From Acephala macrosclerotiorum (lineage: Eukaryota; Ascomycota; Leotiomycetes; Helotiales; Mollisiaceae): 64,000 nt of DNA. Numbering within the stretch: the first letter of the stretch is position 1; each line of letters opens with the position of its first letter. The position numbers were made by a program, and so were the translations under genes. The notes beneath the pieces are model-generated. The model saw only the letters and a program-made list of their open reading frames with translations, searched no databases and was not told the origin of the DNA. Of the stretch, positions 10,825 to 23,492 are shown piece after piece. The DNA is taken from assembly GCA_014904845.1 (NCBI GenBank), contig MU119249.1:62001-126000 (forward strand), written 5' to 3'.

Positions 10825-12857
10825 TCAGTCCCTCCATCTCTGCAAACAAGCCACAACCCCACTACTCCCCACCACAACACACCAACGTCCATCCACACTC
10901 CAAGCAACCTGCCTTCCCGTAAAATTAAGTCCCTTCACAACCTCCGTCCCATGCGCACCTATATCCCGCAACGGATCACCCATATCGTATTTCGCAGCCC
11001 AATTCGATCGGCTCCTGTCCCAATCTATTTTTCCTTTTCCATTGTCCTTCTCCTTCTCCTTTCCTTTTCCCTCTTGGCTTTCATCACGATAGCTGGAGTC
11101 TGGTATGTCTGATGAAGTGAGGTGGGAAGAACTTGATTCTGTAGCAGATGGAGAACGACGAGAGAGGCGAGCTAGGGCTCCGCCCCCACGTATTCTTCGT
11201 TGAAAGGGTTGCAAGAAAGGATGTTTTCGTGGCGGAGAGAATGTTTCTGGATTGGGGAATTGGGAGAGCGTGTCGTGGTAGTTTTCTAGACGGGTGAGGT
11301 CCCAGAAGAAAACTTTTGAGGCTGTATTGCAGAATGCTAATACTGGGTTTGCGCCGATATTTGTTGAGGGAGAGATGGCTGATGGTTGGGAGGAGAATGA
11401 GGAGTTTGTGTTGGCGTTGGGGGTGTTGGATGAGGAGGAGGGGTCGGGAGGTAGGCCGGGGAAGATGGAGAAGCGCATGAATAGTATCGATGATTCGGGG
11501 ATGGAGAATTGGAGATGGCGGGTGTAAAGTGCGGTGGCTTGGTTAGAGGATGAAGATGAGGAAGGGACGAACGCGGAGCGTGTGTCGCGGGTTAGGTCGT
11601 GGGTTGTGGGTGCGGTTGAGGGGGGTGGTGGTGGAGCGGAAGAGTCGAAGGCGTTGATTGACCAGAGGGCAATGGAGTCTTCGTTTGCGGCTTTGGAGAG
11701 GATTAGGTCGCCGTGCCAGGCTACGCAGTCGACGATGTCGGAGTGGATTTCTGAGGTGGAGAAATGGGGGTAGAAGATTCGAGTTGTTTTGTTGGTTCCT
11801 GTGTTGACGTCGGGGAACTCGGGGAGTGTCCACTGGGTGGTTTAGTGAAGTTGAAGATAGTAGGATGTTGGCACACATACGAGGTTGATAACGTGGTCTA
11901 TACCTCCTGAAATAAGGTAACGGCCGTTCTTGTGAAAAGACTGAGAAGGTCAACGTTTAGCATATTCCAAGTAGATAGGTAGAACTTACAAGAGTCAACA
12001 CCGTCTCCTTGTGGCCGTCACCTTCAAGAATGGCAACACATGGTTGCCTTTCGTGCGCTGGATCAAGACTCCATACTCTCACAGTACAGTCATCTGATGC
12101 AGATGCTAGAATATAGGGATTGACAGGCGAGACAATAAGGTCATTCACTTCCTGAATCGCTTAGCATTCGGGTAGCATAGCAAAAGGAGAGACTCACTCC
12201 TCCATGGCCTGCCAGAGTCTAGGTTTCTGGTTAGCATATGTCATATACTGTCACATGGGATACCTTACCCTTAAGCATTCGCCTGTCAAAACATTGATGA
12301 TCTTGATCTTGGCATTTACTCCAGAAACACATAACAGAGGATCACCGGTCTCTAGATCCTTGCTCCATGCACACGCAAAATGATCTGCTTCTTGCTAACC
12401 AGCTCTATTAGTCAAGGCGTACACTTGGGCAAAATCAGCTCACTTCTTCATCGATAATGAGTTGAATGATCTCAATCTTGGAGGAACTTTCTTTTCCTGC
12501 TGGAGGGCGGCACACCAAAATCTACAATCACATCATAAGCATGCATCTTTTCGGAGTTCAGTAGGGGAGACTTGCGCGGTTGCCTCCTACAACGGCAAAG
12601 ACAGGGTCAACCCCAGGCTCTGTGTATGGATAGAACTTAACAGACCAAAAGTCTGCCTGACTATTAGATCATCGGCTGGCTATTAATGCTGGAAAGATAC
12701 ATACCACCTCCAGCTCCCTAAATAGATCATCCATTAGGAACAGTTCCGTTAGAAGGGGGTGTAACACAAGGAACGTCCTGGAAAATGTCACGATGCTTAC
12801 CGGCATCTGATGAGCTTCACGGAGGTGTGGGAGCTCCCATTCGCGCCTGTCGGACAT
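10825..12857 (-). CDS. eed: Polycomb PRC2 subunit EED/ESC, WD40 protein
   Basis: Eight or nine exons encode about 530 residues: 12857-12801, 12656-12576, 12521-12444, 12394-12269, 12218-12198, 12151-11990, 11940-11881 and 11832-10825. EED is the beta-propeller subunit of PRC2; it binds H3K27me3 and supports methylation of H3K27 by the EZH2-type subunit, giving facultative heterochromatin. Diagnostic stretches follow the EED order: FWSVKFYPY then DPVFAVVGGNR; GEC-LRTLAGHGGEVNDL; LASASDDCTVRVWSL; LEGDGHKETVLTL; ISGGIDHVINLW; and HSDIVDCVAWHGDLILSKA, then LFMRFSIFPG and KVFFWDL. A low-complexity, Lys/Glu/Ser-rich insert lies in the last third, as in other fungal EED proteins. The intron 12522-12575 has a GC donor (GCAAGT). 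An alternative first intron could include a 13-base micro-exon (12717-12705), also in frame. The start is the only ATG giving this N-terminus. Confidence 0.92.
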
Positions 12858-15670
12858 GTTTGCTTGCTTTTGCGATGTTTTGGTAACCGCAAAGGACGAT
12901 TGGCTAGGGAAAAATCTTGAGGCTTAAAATTTTGTGAGGCCGAATCCAGACCGACAAGGAATCTTGTCGATCCCAAGTCTGACGACACCTCTTCCTTTGG
13001 TCCGGCAAATCTTGAAAGAGACAATGTCGAGGCTTCGAAAAGCAATTTGGCTGGGTTGTCGAAATGTTTGGCCGCTGATGCTACCGAGAACGCTGGTATA
13101 GAATCAGCTGACTTCATTCTTCGACTTTTGTTGCGAACCCTCGAGGACTGGAAACGAGAGTATGAAGTTGCATCCTTGATGTAGATCTCATGGAAGGCCG
13201 TTAAGTGACGGTGACTGCGAATGCGCAATACGATCCATGCCAGAAAAGAAAGTCAGACGAGTCGCGCACTCGCAGATGCAGTGTTCTGTCAAAAAATGAA
13301 ACATACCGAGACAGTGGAATTGATAACGCTACAGCCTGGCATTATGCAGCGGCTTTCTGGAGAATGCACGGCCTGGATATAGAAATGGAAACTTGCGCAG
13401 CGTGGCGGGGTTCTGTTGATCCTTGTGTGATGCTTGGTTGGTGTTGATAACTGCGGAGGAGGTTGCGAAAATGGACATGAAGAATTCTCGCTTAGCCACC
13501 CCTTACCCTTACATGCCTAGGTAGTCGCAAGAGCATGAGGTAATCGAGGTGGTCAACTTTCAATTCATTATTGTAACTTTTGATATTGATACTCGACCGT
13601 TAGCTACTCTAGGACCTTCGTACTGTCCGCCAGTCAAAAGTCCCATCTGCAGGTCCTGTGCCTGTCTGTGAAACGTGGGGGGCTACAGCCCAGCGGCTGC
13701 CTTTTGAAGTCGAGGCGTGAGTTCGCCAGCCCGAGCAAGCCACCACCATACCATTTCACGTTTAGCCTGCTTTCCACTCTTATAAAGTTCACGTATTTTC
13801 CGATTACTGATCATAGAGATCACTTTATTAGAGTTGACCTACATGTGAATTTACCGTTACAGGTGCATCATGCCAAGCTGGGATACTGATATGCTTTGTG
13901 CAGTGTGTCGTATTGACAATTTCACACAAAGGTTGTGATGGACGCACAGATTAAACAAAGTGCACCCCACAAAATGGGGGTCTATCAGAGACCGTGCACA
14001 AATCCGAGCATGAGGAAGGGAAAGGCGCCTAGAACCTGGCATACATCAACCAAGTTATAGATCGGCGATGTTTCACAGTTCGGAGACCTGTGATGTTCAA
14101 TCATGAAGGACGAATGTCACCAGCTGCCAGAGACGATCTGCTATCAAGCCGAAAGTCCCAAACGTGCTGCATTCATCGAATCTGGGCGATACTCCTGTTG
14201 CACGACGCACTTAACCGTTTCCAAGTCCCAGCGCCATGTTCGAGTCGGCTGTCGCACAGCATGAAACTCCTGAGTGATGGGGACTTTGGGGGAACATGCG
14301 GGGTGGTTGATTTCATCGGTCCTGAGTCCTAAGATAGCACAAGAAGCGCGAGTCCGGTGCTGTTCCCATGGTAGAACGCAAGCCATCACATCTTCTGATG
14401 TGACGGTACAATCGTTTATAGACTTCGGACAGGGATGCCAGCCAACATTTCCCAGTACCGGGTAGACGACAGTGCTGTGCCGTCTAGCCGCAGCAATTGG
14501 GAACTTGGGCCTCGTCTGGAGATGTTCAACCCAGATCTGCGCTCGATCCTTCCTGTGCAGTCCCATCTTGCCTCACTTCTTGACGCCCATGCTGGGGATG
14601 AGCTTTCCAACGCTGAAGACGGGGCGAGACGCCTGGACCGATTTCTCGAAGCGTCGACCTAGACCGTAATGCACAAGTGTACAAATGCCACCGGAATAAA
14701 AGTAAAACAACCCTGAAGGGACGAAGCGTGGCTTGTACTTATATCGGGGCCCGTCCTGAAACCGATTTTCTACCAGTTGTGAGAACCTATGATCGACGTC
14801 GGTGGCTCGCCGCTATTAGCTCTGGCTCAATTGCTAGTGCATCGCTAACGTAGTGGGCTTGCGTCTACTCACTCGGGCGCGAACAGCTTTCCAGCTCCAT
14901 GGTAATATTTTGCGATGTCCTCGTCTCCATCCTTCTTCATCCCTGTCTTCCCACGCTCTGCCATCCTTCCCTACGAAGGCACGAACCCTCTTCTCCTCGA
15001 TGCAGAGAAATGCCAACAGCCTGCATCATCGTACCAATGACGGACGCCTGCTGAGGCTCGGATCAGGAGTCGGACCCTGGACGCCACCTCTTCCTTACGG
15101 CTCCAAAAACCGAAATCCGTTGGCCTCAGAGCCTTGTGACAGCGGCAGCGAGCCTTGTGCCTCCTTGTTGATCTGAACAAGGGCCCGCTGCTCCTTCGCA
15201 AGCTTTGCTTAAACCAGTTAGGGCCCCAGTGCTTACCCCATCAATAGTAGATCACGGCCCTAGTATCAAGCCCGTCAAAGGTATAATATTTTTCGAAATT
15301 GTTTGGAGGGTCACGGCCTGGGTAGAGGATATAAAAACTGTTGAAAAGCCCCTCGTTTGCGGAGGCCAACGGCAGACCGGGCAGCTTTCATGCAGCACCT
15401 GTCCAAGCATCTTCCCTGCAAAAAGGTCTCAATCGGCGATCCCCAGTCTGAATGCAGAAGTACCACAACGAATTACACAAACACAGCTAGTCACAGTTCA
15501 CTATCTCCAACCTACATAACCCCTCCATCACGCAACAAGCCTTCCGTTCAACAATCACAACAACAATTCATTGACGATTCTGCTCTTGCTGTCGAAGCTC
15601 GAGCTTCAACTTTTGGTCTACCGGAGGACTGAGCTATCTTGTTAGAGATACAAACGCCAGCTTCCTCAAA
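12858..15670. other. long intergenic region, no supported gene
   Basis: About 2.8 kb separates the EED start from the PAS-protein start. Only short frames without motifs occur. The part nearest 15671 is pyrimidine- and CA-rich, as in fungal leaders, so a long promoter or leader for the PAS gene is the simplest reading. Confidence 0.5.
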
Positions 15671-17551
15671 ATGGAGACTACATTTATGACCATTCACAGT
15701 GAGCGCCACAAAGCTGCACTCGCATCATTGCTTATGTATCGCAAACTAACAAGTTGCAACAGACCTTTCCGCCGAGGCTAACATTCTGTATGCCTCCGAA
15801 TCCATCGTTGACATACTGGGATTCAGACCTGAAGAAGTCATCGGAAGGTCATGCTTCGACTACTTTCACCCCGACGAGGTCTTCGGTGCTCGACTTATTC
15901 ACGGCCGTGGTGTTCAGATGGATAAGGCTGCTGTCCTACACTACGCTAGGATCATCAACCGAGATGGAGAATGGGTCGGTTGCGAGTGTGTCTTCACAGT
16001 CGTCTACCAGGTCTTGGTTGCGTGTACCAGCATCTACAAGGGTGATGCAAAGAACGAGAGTGAGAGGCGAAAGCACAAACCTGAGCAGCCAAATGCTTAT
16101 TGTGATTAGGACGCGCGATCGAGGCTCCAGCAATTCGACGTCTCTTCGCATCATCGCCAAGGGATCCACGATACCACATGCTGGAACATCTCTCATCCAA
16201 GTTCCGAACCCCTCCGCAGGCATCTCTTCTTGAACCTCGCGCCGCGTTGATCTTGAATAGGTTCACTCGTACTTTAGCCGTCATGTATGCTACGGACGCT
16301 GTTCAGAGCATTCTTGGTGTTACCCCTGATCAGTTGCAGGAGAAGAGCTTCTACGAGTGCATGCAAGAGAATTGTCTACCAGACGCCATCCGATGCTTGG
16401 AAAGCGCCAAGGCCAACGACTCAATTGCATACCTTCGCTTCTGGTATCGAGACCCTCGTCACGAAGAGGACTTTGAGGAGGAAATGCGTGAGGCTAGCCA
16501 GAGCAGTGACTCGGAGGATGGAGGTGTTGATCTCAACGCCCCTATGGACATCGATACCGAATCTGCTGCTGGTCCTAGCGCTGGTCCTCCTCACGAGAAT
16601 TCAACAGAACACCCAGTTCTACAAAACTCATGTACGTCTTCAGGTGAGAGCACGGACCTTGAACATGACGCTGTCTTCGATCGCAACGAGCGCCCAGCTT
16701 TCTCGACTTCTTCACCCGTCGTCTTGTCACCCGAAGCTCGTCGAAGGACTGCCTCTCGTTCACCACCTCAAGCTATGGAACCATACGAGATAGAAGCTGT
16801 TGTCTCGTGCACCTCTGATGGATTGGTGGTTGTCTTGCGTCGTGCTCGGGCAATCATTCCATCTCTTCAGCCGGCGCCTCAAGTGCCGCAGTATGCTAAT
16901 GGATTGTTTGCGGCTCCTTGGGGTGCGAATCCAATCCGACCCCATGTCTTCCAGCCAAACCGTCAGTTTCCTTTTCAGCACGGTCTGCAAGCTCCTCAGC
17001 TACCGGCTGGTGGACCGCCTCAGGACGAATTCATGAACTCGATTCGCGAGGTCGCTGTATTCGCATGGTCGTTGGTCGGCATCAATGGAAACATTGCTTC
17101 TTATGGCCACGGTATTCCTCGAGGCGAAGCTCAACCTCCAAATGGTCTGCCGGTTTGGGATCCTTATGCCCAACCGAGTCCTGGCTTCACACCGCCCGAA
17201 AATCAAGCTGCCCAAAGATGGGGTCGCTTGGAGCAGAAAACTAATGAGCCTAGGGATAGCAATTCGGTCCCTTACCAACACCGTCGCCAGGAAGCGAATC
17301 TTAGGCATCAAAATGGTTTTGGTGGTGGACCGATGCAGTCAGATCGCCATGATGTGATGGCCCAACCACCTGTGAGACATCAACTTGCCTTCACTTACCG
17401 GCCTCAAGCTCAGGTGGAAATGATGAATCAAGTATCTCCATACGGGTACGTTCAGGGTGGCTGGAACACCAATTCACCTGAATGGAATCTGAATCAGAAC
17501 GAACAGGGTCCCAGCGAAGGGATGGGAGGAAACCGATATCTCTGGTACTGA
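15671..17551 (+). CDS. PAS-domain protein, uncharacterised
   Basis: Three exons (15671-15698, 15763-16059, 16110-17551) join to about 588 residues. A first PAS domain occupies roughly residues 10-105 (ASESIVDILGFRPEEVIGRS, FDYFHPDEV, RDGEWVGCECVFTVV). After a linker a second PAS-like segment covers about 150-215 (MYATDAVQSILGVTPDQL, KSFYECMQENC, AYLRFWYRDP). The C-terminal half is acidic, then Pro/Gln/Asn-rich and probably disordered. PAS domains sense light, redox or ligands or mediate dimerisation. There is no LOV GxNCRFLQ motif, GATA finger, bHLH or kinase domain, so a photoreceptor or complete transcription factor is not shown. The junction KNE-RRAIEAPAIRRLF restores the frame after the second intron. 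Function unknown. Confidence 0.85.
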
Positions 17552-18102
17552 TTTAAGTGTTGGAGATATTTCTTGGGGGACATTTTGTATCCCTTGTCAG
17601 GCGCTCGGTGGAATTTTGCTGCAGGAAAATCCCAAGGGATTTAATTGAGATACTTTGCAGCACTGTACAATTGACTAATATACCAGATTTCATGGCGATG
17701 AGCAGCTTTGCTTCCATAACCCCAATCGTTGCATCGAGTGAACGAGAAGTTGAATATGACGAGCTATGCGATATTGGGGTTACATACACTTATGAGACGC
17801 AGCAAGAAACCCCAAAAAGTGAAAGTAGATTCAAAACGCATAATGTTCTTAAATTGTTGAAGCTTTACAGGTTTAGATCATCCGACGAGCTGTCGAGACT
17901 GATACCTTAAATTCGAGGCTAAATAAGTAGCTGCGGGAACTAACCTAAAATCAACTAGTCACAAGCTTAGGATCGACGCGCAACAGCTTCCTTTAGTTAT
18001 GTGGCATTTCGAGGCATCGACAATAGCTCCTTCACTCGACAACAACGAAGGCCCTCACATTTCAGCATATCGGTCACAAGGGGAGAAGAAGTTGTTGCGA
18101 AG
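17552..18102. other. intergenic
   Basis: This is the 3' region of the PAS gene and the promoter of the YIPF6-like gene. Nothing distinctive was seen. Confidence 0.5.
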
Positions 18103-19147
18103 ATGGCGTCCTCATCGAATCCCTACGAGCATTACAACTCACCACAAATCGAAGACGATGACCTGATAGATCCAGATGATGGTATGCTTCTACCTTTACT
18201 CCGAAAATCTCATCAACTCGTACATTCAAGCCAGCAAAACTAACAGATATTCTCAAGCAATTCTCGACGACCTCGACGACCCCCTAACCCAAACCCAAAC
18301 ACACTCTAACTCCTCGCGCGCACCCTTAACAGGAAACATAACCACCGGCTCGTCCTCCCGCCCTCTCAACGAAAATTACCTCACTTCCCGTATCCCCGGC
18401 GAAGACCGTCGCGCGCCTACGAACACAATCGATGAATCAGTCTGGGAAACGCTTCGTCGGGACTTATTAGCCGTCTGGTCCAAGATGCGCGAAGTTCTAT
18501 ACCCAAAATACCTGTTCGGCGGATCTATGATCGACAACACTTCTTCGTTCCGTGGCGCTTATGAGAGTCTTAGGGGCGCTGGGATAAGTGGGGCGAGAGA
18601 TGAGTTAGTTGGTCTTGCGGGGAGGGCGCTGGATCCAGAAGCGTTGTTAGCGCAGGGGAATATGAGCGAAGGGTTGAGGGATTGGGATCTCTGGGGACCG
18701 TTGGTGTTTTGTTTGTTGTTGAGTTTATTCTTGAGTTTTAGGGCGGATTCGGAGCAAAAGAGTCTGGTGTTCAGTGGAGTGTTTGCGATGGTTTGGATTG
18801 GGGAGGCGGTGGTTACTATGCAGATCAAGTTGTTGGGTGGGAATATGTGAGTTTTATCCTGGCTTCTGTGAAGGGGGAAATACTAATGCGGTGGCAGATC
18901 TTTCGCCCAGAGTGTTTGCATTATTGGCTATACGCTCTTCCCGCTGGTTATTGCGTCGCTCCTTTCAGTGTTCAACCTTCCGACTGTGGCTCGGGTACCA
19001 GTCTACCTATTCCTGATCCTATGGTCATTAGCAGCAGGTGTCAGTATCCTAGGCGGGAGCGGGGTCGTCAAAAACAGGGTTGGAATTGCGGTGTATCCGC
19101 TCTTCGTGTTCTATCTAGGATTGGGGTGCTTGTGCTTCATCAGTTGA
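18103..19147 (+). CDS. Yip1-domain Golgi/ER membrane protein, YIPF6/Yip4-like
   Basis: Three exons (18103-18181, 18258-18846, 18898-19147) encode about 305 residues. The N-terminal third is cytosolic, acidic and Ser/Thr-rich. The family signature then appears: the Trp-Glu-Thr motif and VLYPKYLFGG, DWDLWGPLVFCLLLSLFLSF (first membrane helix) and GVFAMVWIGEAVVTMQIKLLGGN (second). Exon 3 supplies three further helices (SFAQSVCIIGYTLFPLVIAS, VYLFLILWSLAAGVS and YPLFVFYLGLGCLCFIS), giving the usual five-helix topology with a cytosolic N-terminus. YIPF/Yip proteins bind Rab GTPases and act in ER-Golgi vesicle traffic. The acceptor of intron 1 is CTCAAG at 18257: the nearer CTAACAG would put a stop in frame. 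Intron 2 splits the Ile of LLGGNI-SFAQS. Confidence 0.88.
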
Positions 19148-20274
19148 GTGAGAAGCGAAAGGGGATAGTAATTGCTTGAGCGAAACGCCAGCATGGATTT
19201 GACGAGGATTATTTGGTGCGTATCATGTTGTATGATTAGAGAGACAATTCTAGCTTTGATGACAAGCAGCTGAATAAGATACCATTTCTACCGTTCATCT
19301 CTTTCTGTAAAAAGTCGAAGACCATCACAGGCTGGGTGCTGTTGTTACCAGGCAGCATGGCCAAGATTGCTTTAGACGAGGAGATTCCAGGGTTGCTTAA
19401 TTTTGCTCGACGAATCATTATCTTAAAGTACGGCGATTAGGGGATAGTGTCTAGATTCGAGGCGATCCCATTATGCTGGTGCCTGAGGTTAATGTCATGT
19501 TTTGAATGTTATAGTCAGGTCGAAGTCAGCTTGAAGCTCAGATGTTAGCTGGGCGGGTCGTGAGTAACAACGTGGGGATGAGTTACTCAGAACAAGCCAA
19601 GCATCCCACATGTGAAAACGGAGAGAAGAGAAGAAATTCATGTTTTGCGGCATTTGCGTTCAAACTGCTTTTAATCTTCTATTTTTGGATTGTTTGGGTT
19701 CTTTGGCTGACTGTGTTGGGTATTCAGAGGTTTGAATTGTATTGTTTTGAGAAGGAGCGTCCAAGCCTAGCTTCCCAGGACAGTTCAAGTGAAGTGGCAG
19801 CTTATACCACGAAAGCAAGTCTAGATGAAGGCATTTGAATGGGGAAGGTGCCACTAATGCGATTTGAAGACGCATCTTGCAAACACTCTAGTGGGCTTTG
19901 TTTCGTTGCTAGGTTCCTCGAAGTCCGAGAATACCTCTATGATCGCGAGATGACATGTCTGAGGTGAGGAACATGTCGTCCCCAGCATCGGGGAGGACAG
20001 ACAGTCCTTGAGGTCGATGTCTATGTCTCTCCGGATTTTCGCATTACGGTACGATTTCTCGGTACGGGAAACCCTTTCGTCGCAAGCACCAAAACAGTAA
20101 TGGCTGCACCATTCCCTTTTCTACCTGGCCACTTTTTGCGGTCTGAAAATAAGTTTTCATTTATCTGAAGCTCATTATCTTCGTTTTTCTTGTGGATAAA
20201 CCAAGGGAACAGGGGTTTTCAAGACCTTGCCTTGTAGCAGCATCTACAGTAATTCGCAAATTGTTGCAACAACC
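19148..20274. other. intergenic
   Basis: About 1.1 kb in which only short motif-free frames occur. Confidence 0.5.
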
Positions 20275-21216
20275 ATGGCCTCATTCAGTAAGTCGTCTCT
20301 AGTGCACAACTGCCATAAAATTCCAGGCTTTGCTGCTTTCAGAAGAGTGTCGATGAGGCTGCTGATATTGAGATTCTGAGACTTAGGCCATCCTCCGAGT
20401 CCTAAGTACCTAATCATCGACCTCCCGCCAGAAGTTCGAGTCATGGTATATGAACTAGTCCTCAAATCAAATTGCTGCATTCGAATCCTCACGAGGCTGA
20501 GGACAACAGGAGTCCTCGCCAAACAAGACCGACGTTGGAAAGAGTCACGCAATGGCATGAAACTTGCGCGTCAAATCACGGAGAGAAAGTTGACATCATT
20601 TCTTCGAGTTAACTAGTTCATGTATCAAGATGCCTCACCCATACTGTACCATTCCAACAATTTTGTCGTTGGTGATGATGGCGACGAGTATGGGGCCTTG
20701 AGCGTTCGTGAATTTCATCAATTCTTACACGACATACCAGCTTCTCACCTTGTTTGCATCAGACACGTTGAGCTCAAATCCAGCATTGCGGATGTCTTGT
20801 GCCAAGATCACGTAGAGGCTTGGGAGGTCATTCCAATGCTTAAGCGCTTTTCAGTTCTTCTGGAACTCGTGGCGAAGCACTTTTCCGGGCTATATACTCT
20901 AGTTTAAAATCTAACTGACAACGCTAGGACCATTTGGTCGGACACTGGGAATCGCGAGGAGTTGGGAGATTAGAATTATTACGGCAGACATCTACTACAA
21001 GGCCTTGGAACGTTGTCCAAAATGAAGACCTTGAAGCAGGTCACGATTTATGGAAAGAAGAAGACATTGAAGGTCCTCCCGGTAGCTACTCGAGATACGT
21101 TGAGGAAGCAAAGGATACTGGTAACGGAGGTGGAAACCAGGTGCTGGCGTCATGGAATCTCGCTGCCCACCAGATCGTTGATTTTGTCAGTTGGAGCGCG
21201 TTCTAGGCTGCAGTAG
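20275..21216 (+). pseudogene. F-box-like/2EXR-type protein, broken
   Basis: A short first exon (20275-20287) splices to 20387, giving MASF-SHPPSPKYLIIDLPP-EVRVMVYELVL, the L-P-x-E-[LV]-R-x-x-[IV]-[YW]-E signature of the fungal 2EXR/F-box-like family. The family motif continues as FLRVN then FMYQDASPILYHSN, but a TAG (20614-20616) sits between them in the same frame, where relatives normally have Arg or Lys. A second plausible intron (donor GTGGCG near 20870, acceptor CTAG before 20931) restores GPFGRTLGIARSWEIRIITA. The frame is then lost by one base within an A run near 21019-21024, after which KTLKQVTIYG continues in another frame to 21216. Two independent lesions suggest a decayed copy of a large, rapidly evolving family. 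A sequencing error at either site would weaken this. Confidence 0.6.
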
Positions 21217-22172
21217 ACATAATAGGGAAGGTATGGTGTTGGAGCCATGGTATGACCTTGAGGTTGAGGGATGAGGCTGAGAGTCAGATGCAAAGGGTCT
21301 ATGCACTCTCCTGGCCTCAAAGTCTCAATCATGATGGCAGAAATTGACGCTGTTGTAAACCTGTAAAATCGACAGGAATACCGTGATTAAACAATATAAA
21401 TCGCCTTACGAGAAGGGGAGGACTTGTGTTTCCGTGAGGATGCTGCTTGCAGCTTGCGTTCTGAGGAGGAAATTCGGGTTCGAAGCGTCCTTCTGCGAGA
21501 ATTTCGGTCGTTATCTTGGTAGATAATTTGTCGATCTGGACCGAGATATACCTGAGAATTTGCTAGTCAATATGCTACTAGAAGCCTCTCGATTCTAGGT
21601 AGACTTACTCTGTGATGTAAGATGTTGGGTAAGGAGCTGGTACAAAATGCGGCGGTATTTGGAACGACATTGACAAAGCGACAAATCGAAGGAGAGGGTA
21701 TGGAGACGCGTTTCTTTAAATAAATAGAAACAACTATGAGCTTATGTTACGTTGAGGTTGTGAAAGTGATGAGGGTGGTTGAGAAGGGAGAGTGTTCGCT
21801 TGGCTAGCGCCTCGAAGCGAGGAAGGAGGATCTTTTGGGAGCAAAAAAGAATAAAAAAAGAAAGTCGCAAGGTAAATTCGAGGAATCAAAAATTGTCTGA
21901 GTATACCAAAAAGAAAAGAAAGCTTGAGAATAATTAAAAAAAAAGATTAAAAAAAATATGGCCTTTGGAGATCCACGGGTTGGCTGCGCTTCAGGTCCGG
22001 TTTTTGTTTCTGTGGGTGATCATCTCGCGCTTGACCAAGAGGTAGAGCCTACATCCTACTGTGCTTTATAAGGTCACAGCAGCAAGGATTAGCTGTTGGT
22101 TCCGAGCACGCAAATATCAGGATGAGATTGGCAAATGTATTACATGACCACGACTGTGGATATTTGAGAAGC
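21217..22172. other. intergenic, A/purine-rich
   Basis: This region holds A-rich tracts around 21840-21960 and no supported gene. It forms the 3' side of end3. Confidence 0.5.
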
Positions 22173-23492
22173 CTATCTGCCATACTTTTCGTTCTCAATA
22201 TCCTGCTGCAACTCTGCTAGCACCTGCTGTCGAGACCTTAAATGAGCCTCTAATCCATCAACCTGTTCCTTTACCGTGGCAATTTCATCTGCGACTCCCT
22301 TCAGGCTTGCTCCAACTTTGCTCTTTCCTTCCCCGGACTCTAGATCTCGTAGTTCTCGACGCTTGTAATCTAGAAGCTGCTCCAATTCTCTCTTCACAAG
22401 AGCAGGTTTGGTGTCTCGTTTTCCACCAGACCGACTCGCCGACGCAGCTTCCACTTTTTCTATCTTCGCTTCCAACTCAGAGAGTTGCTTCTTGAGCCTC
22501 ACTTCCTCCCAGTCCTCAGTCGTCTTGGTTGTGGAGAAATCCGTCCCAGCCGGTCGATAGCTAGACTTGCCTCCCATGCCCATACGGCTCAAATATGTAT
22601 CACCGAATTTTGCTTTTCGCCCCGTGCTCGTCTCCTCGCCACCCGTAGCACCCCATCGTTGAGCCGGTGAAGACGTTCGCTGATTATCAATTTGATAGTC
22701 GATTTGGTTGCGTTCGAAACTAGCTCGCAACGAAGGCGGTACTGTTCTTGGTATACGATAGCCTTCGTGACGGTTATTGAGGATATGTAGGAAGGCAAGT
22801 GTAGCATCTTTGGAGATGGAGGGGGAGGCAGAGGGGTTTATGAGGTTCCACGCTGATCGAATATCGGTATCCGGAACATCGAGGGAGGAGTAGAGGGAGT
22901 CTAGGGACTCGACTAGAGAAGAGTTAGGACATAGCTCGTGTGTAGGCCAGGCGCAGACATACAAGTGATTTCCCCTCGGCCGTCTCGATTGGCAGAGTAG
23001 ATCTCCTCGTATTTGGACTTGTCGGATGGGCTCATGTACCAGTCGAATCCATCCTTCAGCCCCGGGGAATCATCATCTTCTTCGATGCGCTCGAACTGGA
23101 CTTGTCTGCCTGTCAATGCTCGACTTGCTTGTACAAGATGGGCTTTCGATTCGGGGACGAGCCAGTCTGGTAGCTGCGGTGGGACGTCTGCGTATTCCTG
23201 CAGCCGTAGGTCAACATGACATCCAAGCTTCAGGAACCATTCCTTGACGTACTCCATTGACCAGATCAAAAATCAGCCGCATAGCAACGCAGAACTCTTC
23301 AAAATCCAGGTTGCCATCGTTATCTACATCTGCCAGATCCCATATTCGCTCCAGTTGGTCGTCGCGCAGCTGGCTATTTTTCAAGACTGGAGCGGCTTGT
23401 GCGCCTGTGAGATGTGTGCCTCCATTCGAAAGTGATGCGAAGATCTCCCAGTACTTTTCAATTTCACTTTGTTCTATCCGCTTGTTTGACAT
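22173..23492 (-). CDS. end3: End3, EH-domain actin-patch endocytosis protein
   Basis: Three exons (23492-23253, 23197-22963, 22912-22173) encode about 404 residues, as in other filamentous fungi. End3 partners Pan1 and Sla1 in the cortical actin-patch complex that drives endocytosis. The N-terminal EH domain is clear ([19 protein letters not shown], then the EF-hand loop [13 protein letters not shown] near residues 55-67). The junction [18 protein letters not shown] reproduces the family sequence after intron 1. A second EH-like module follows ([40 protein letters not shown], then SAWNLINP). The C-terminal half ends in predicted coiled coil (about 290-400, rich in Glu, Lys, Gln and Leu). Both introns are short (55 and 50 bases). 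Confidence 0.94.

Noticed and set aside
12797..13228. Minus-strand frame of 143 codons upstream of eed
   Set aside because: It overlaps the first eed exon in a different frame and shows no domain; probably leader or promoter sequence.
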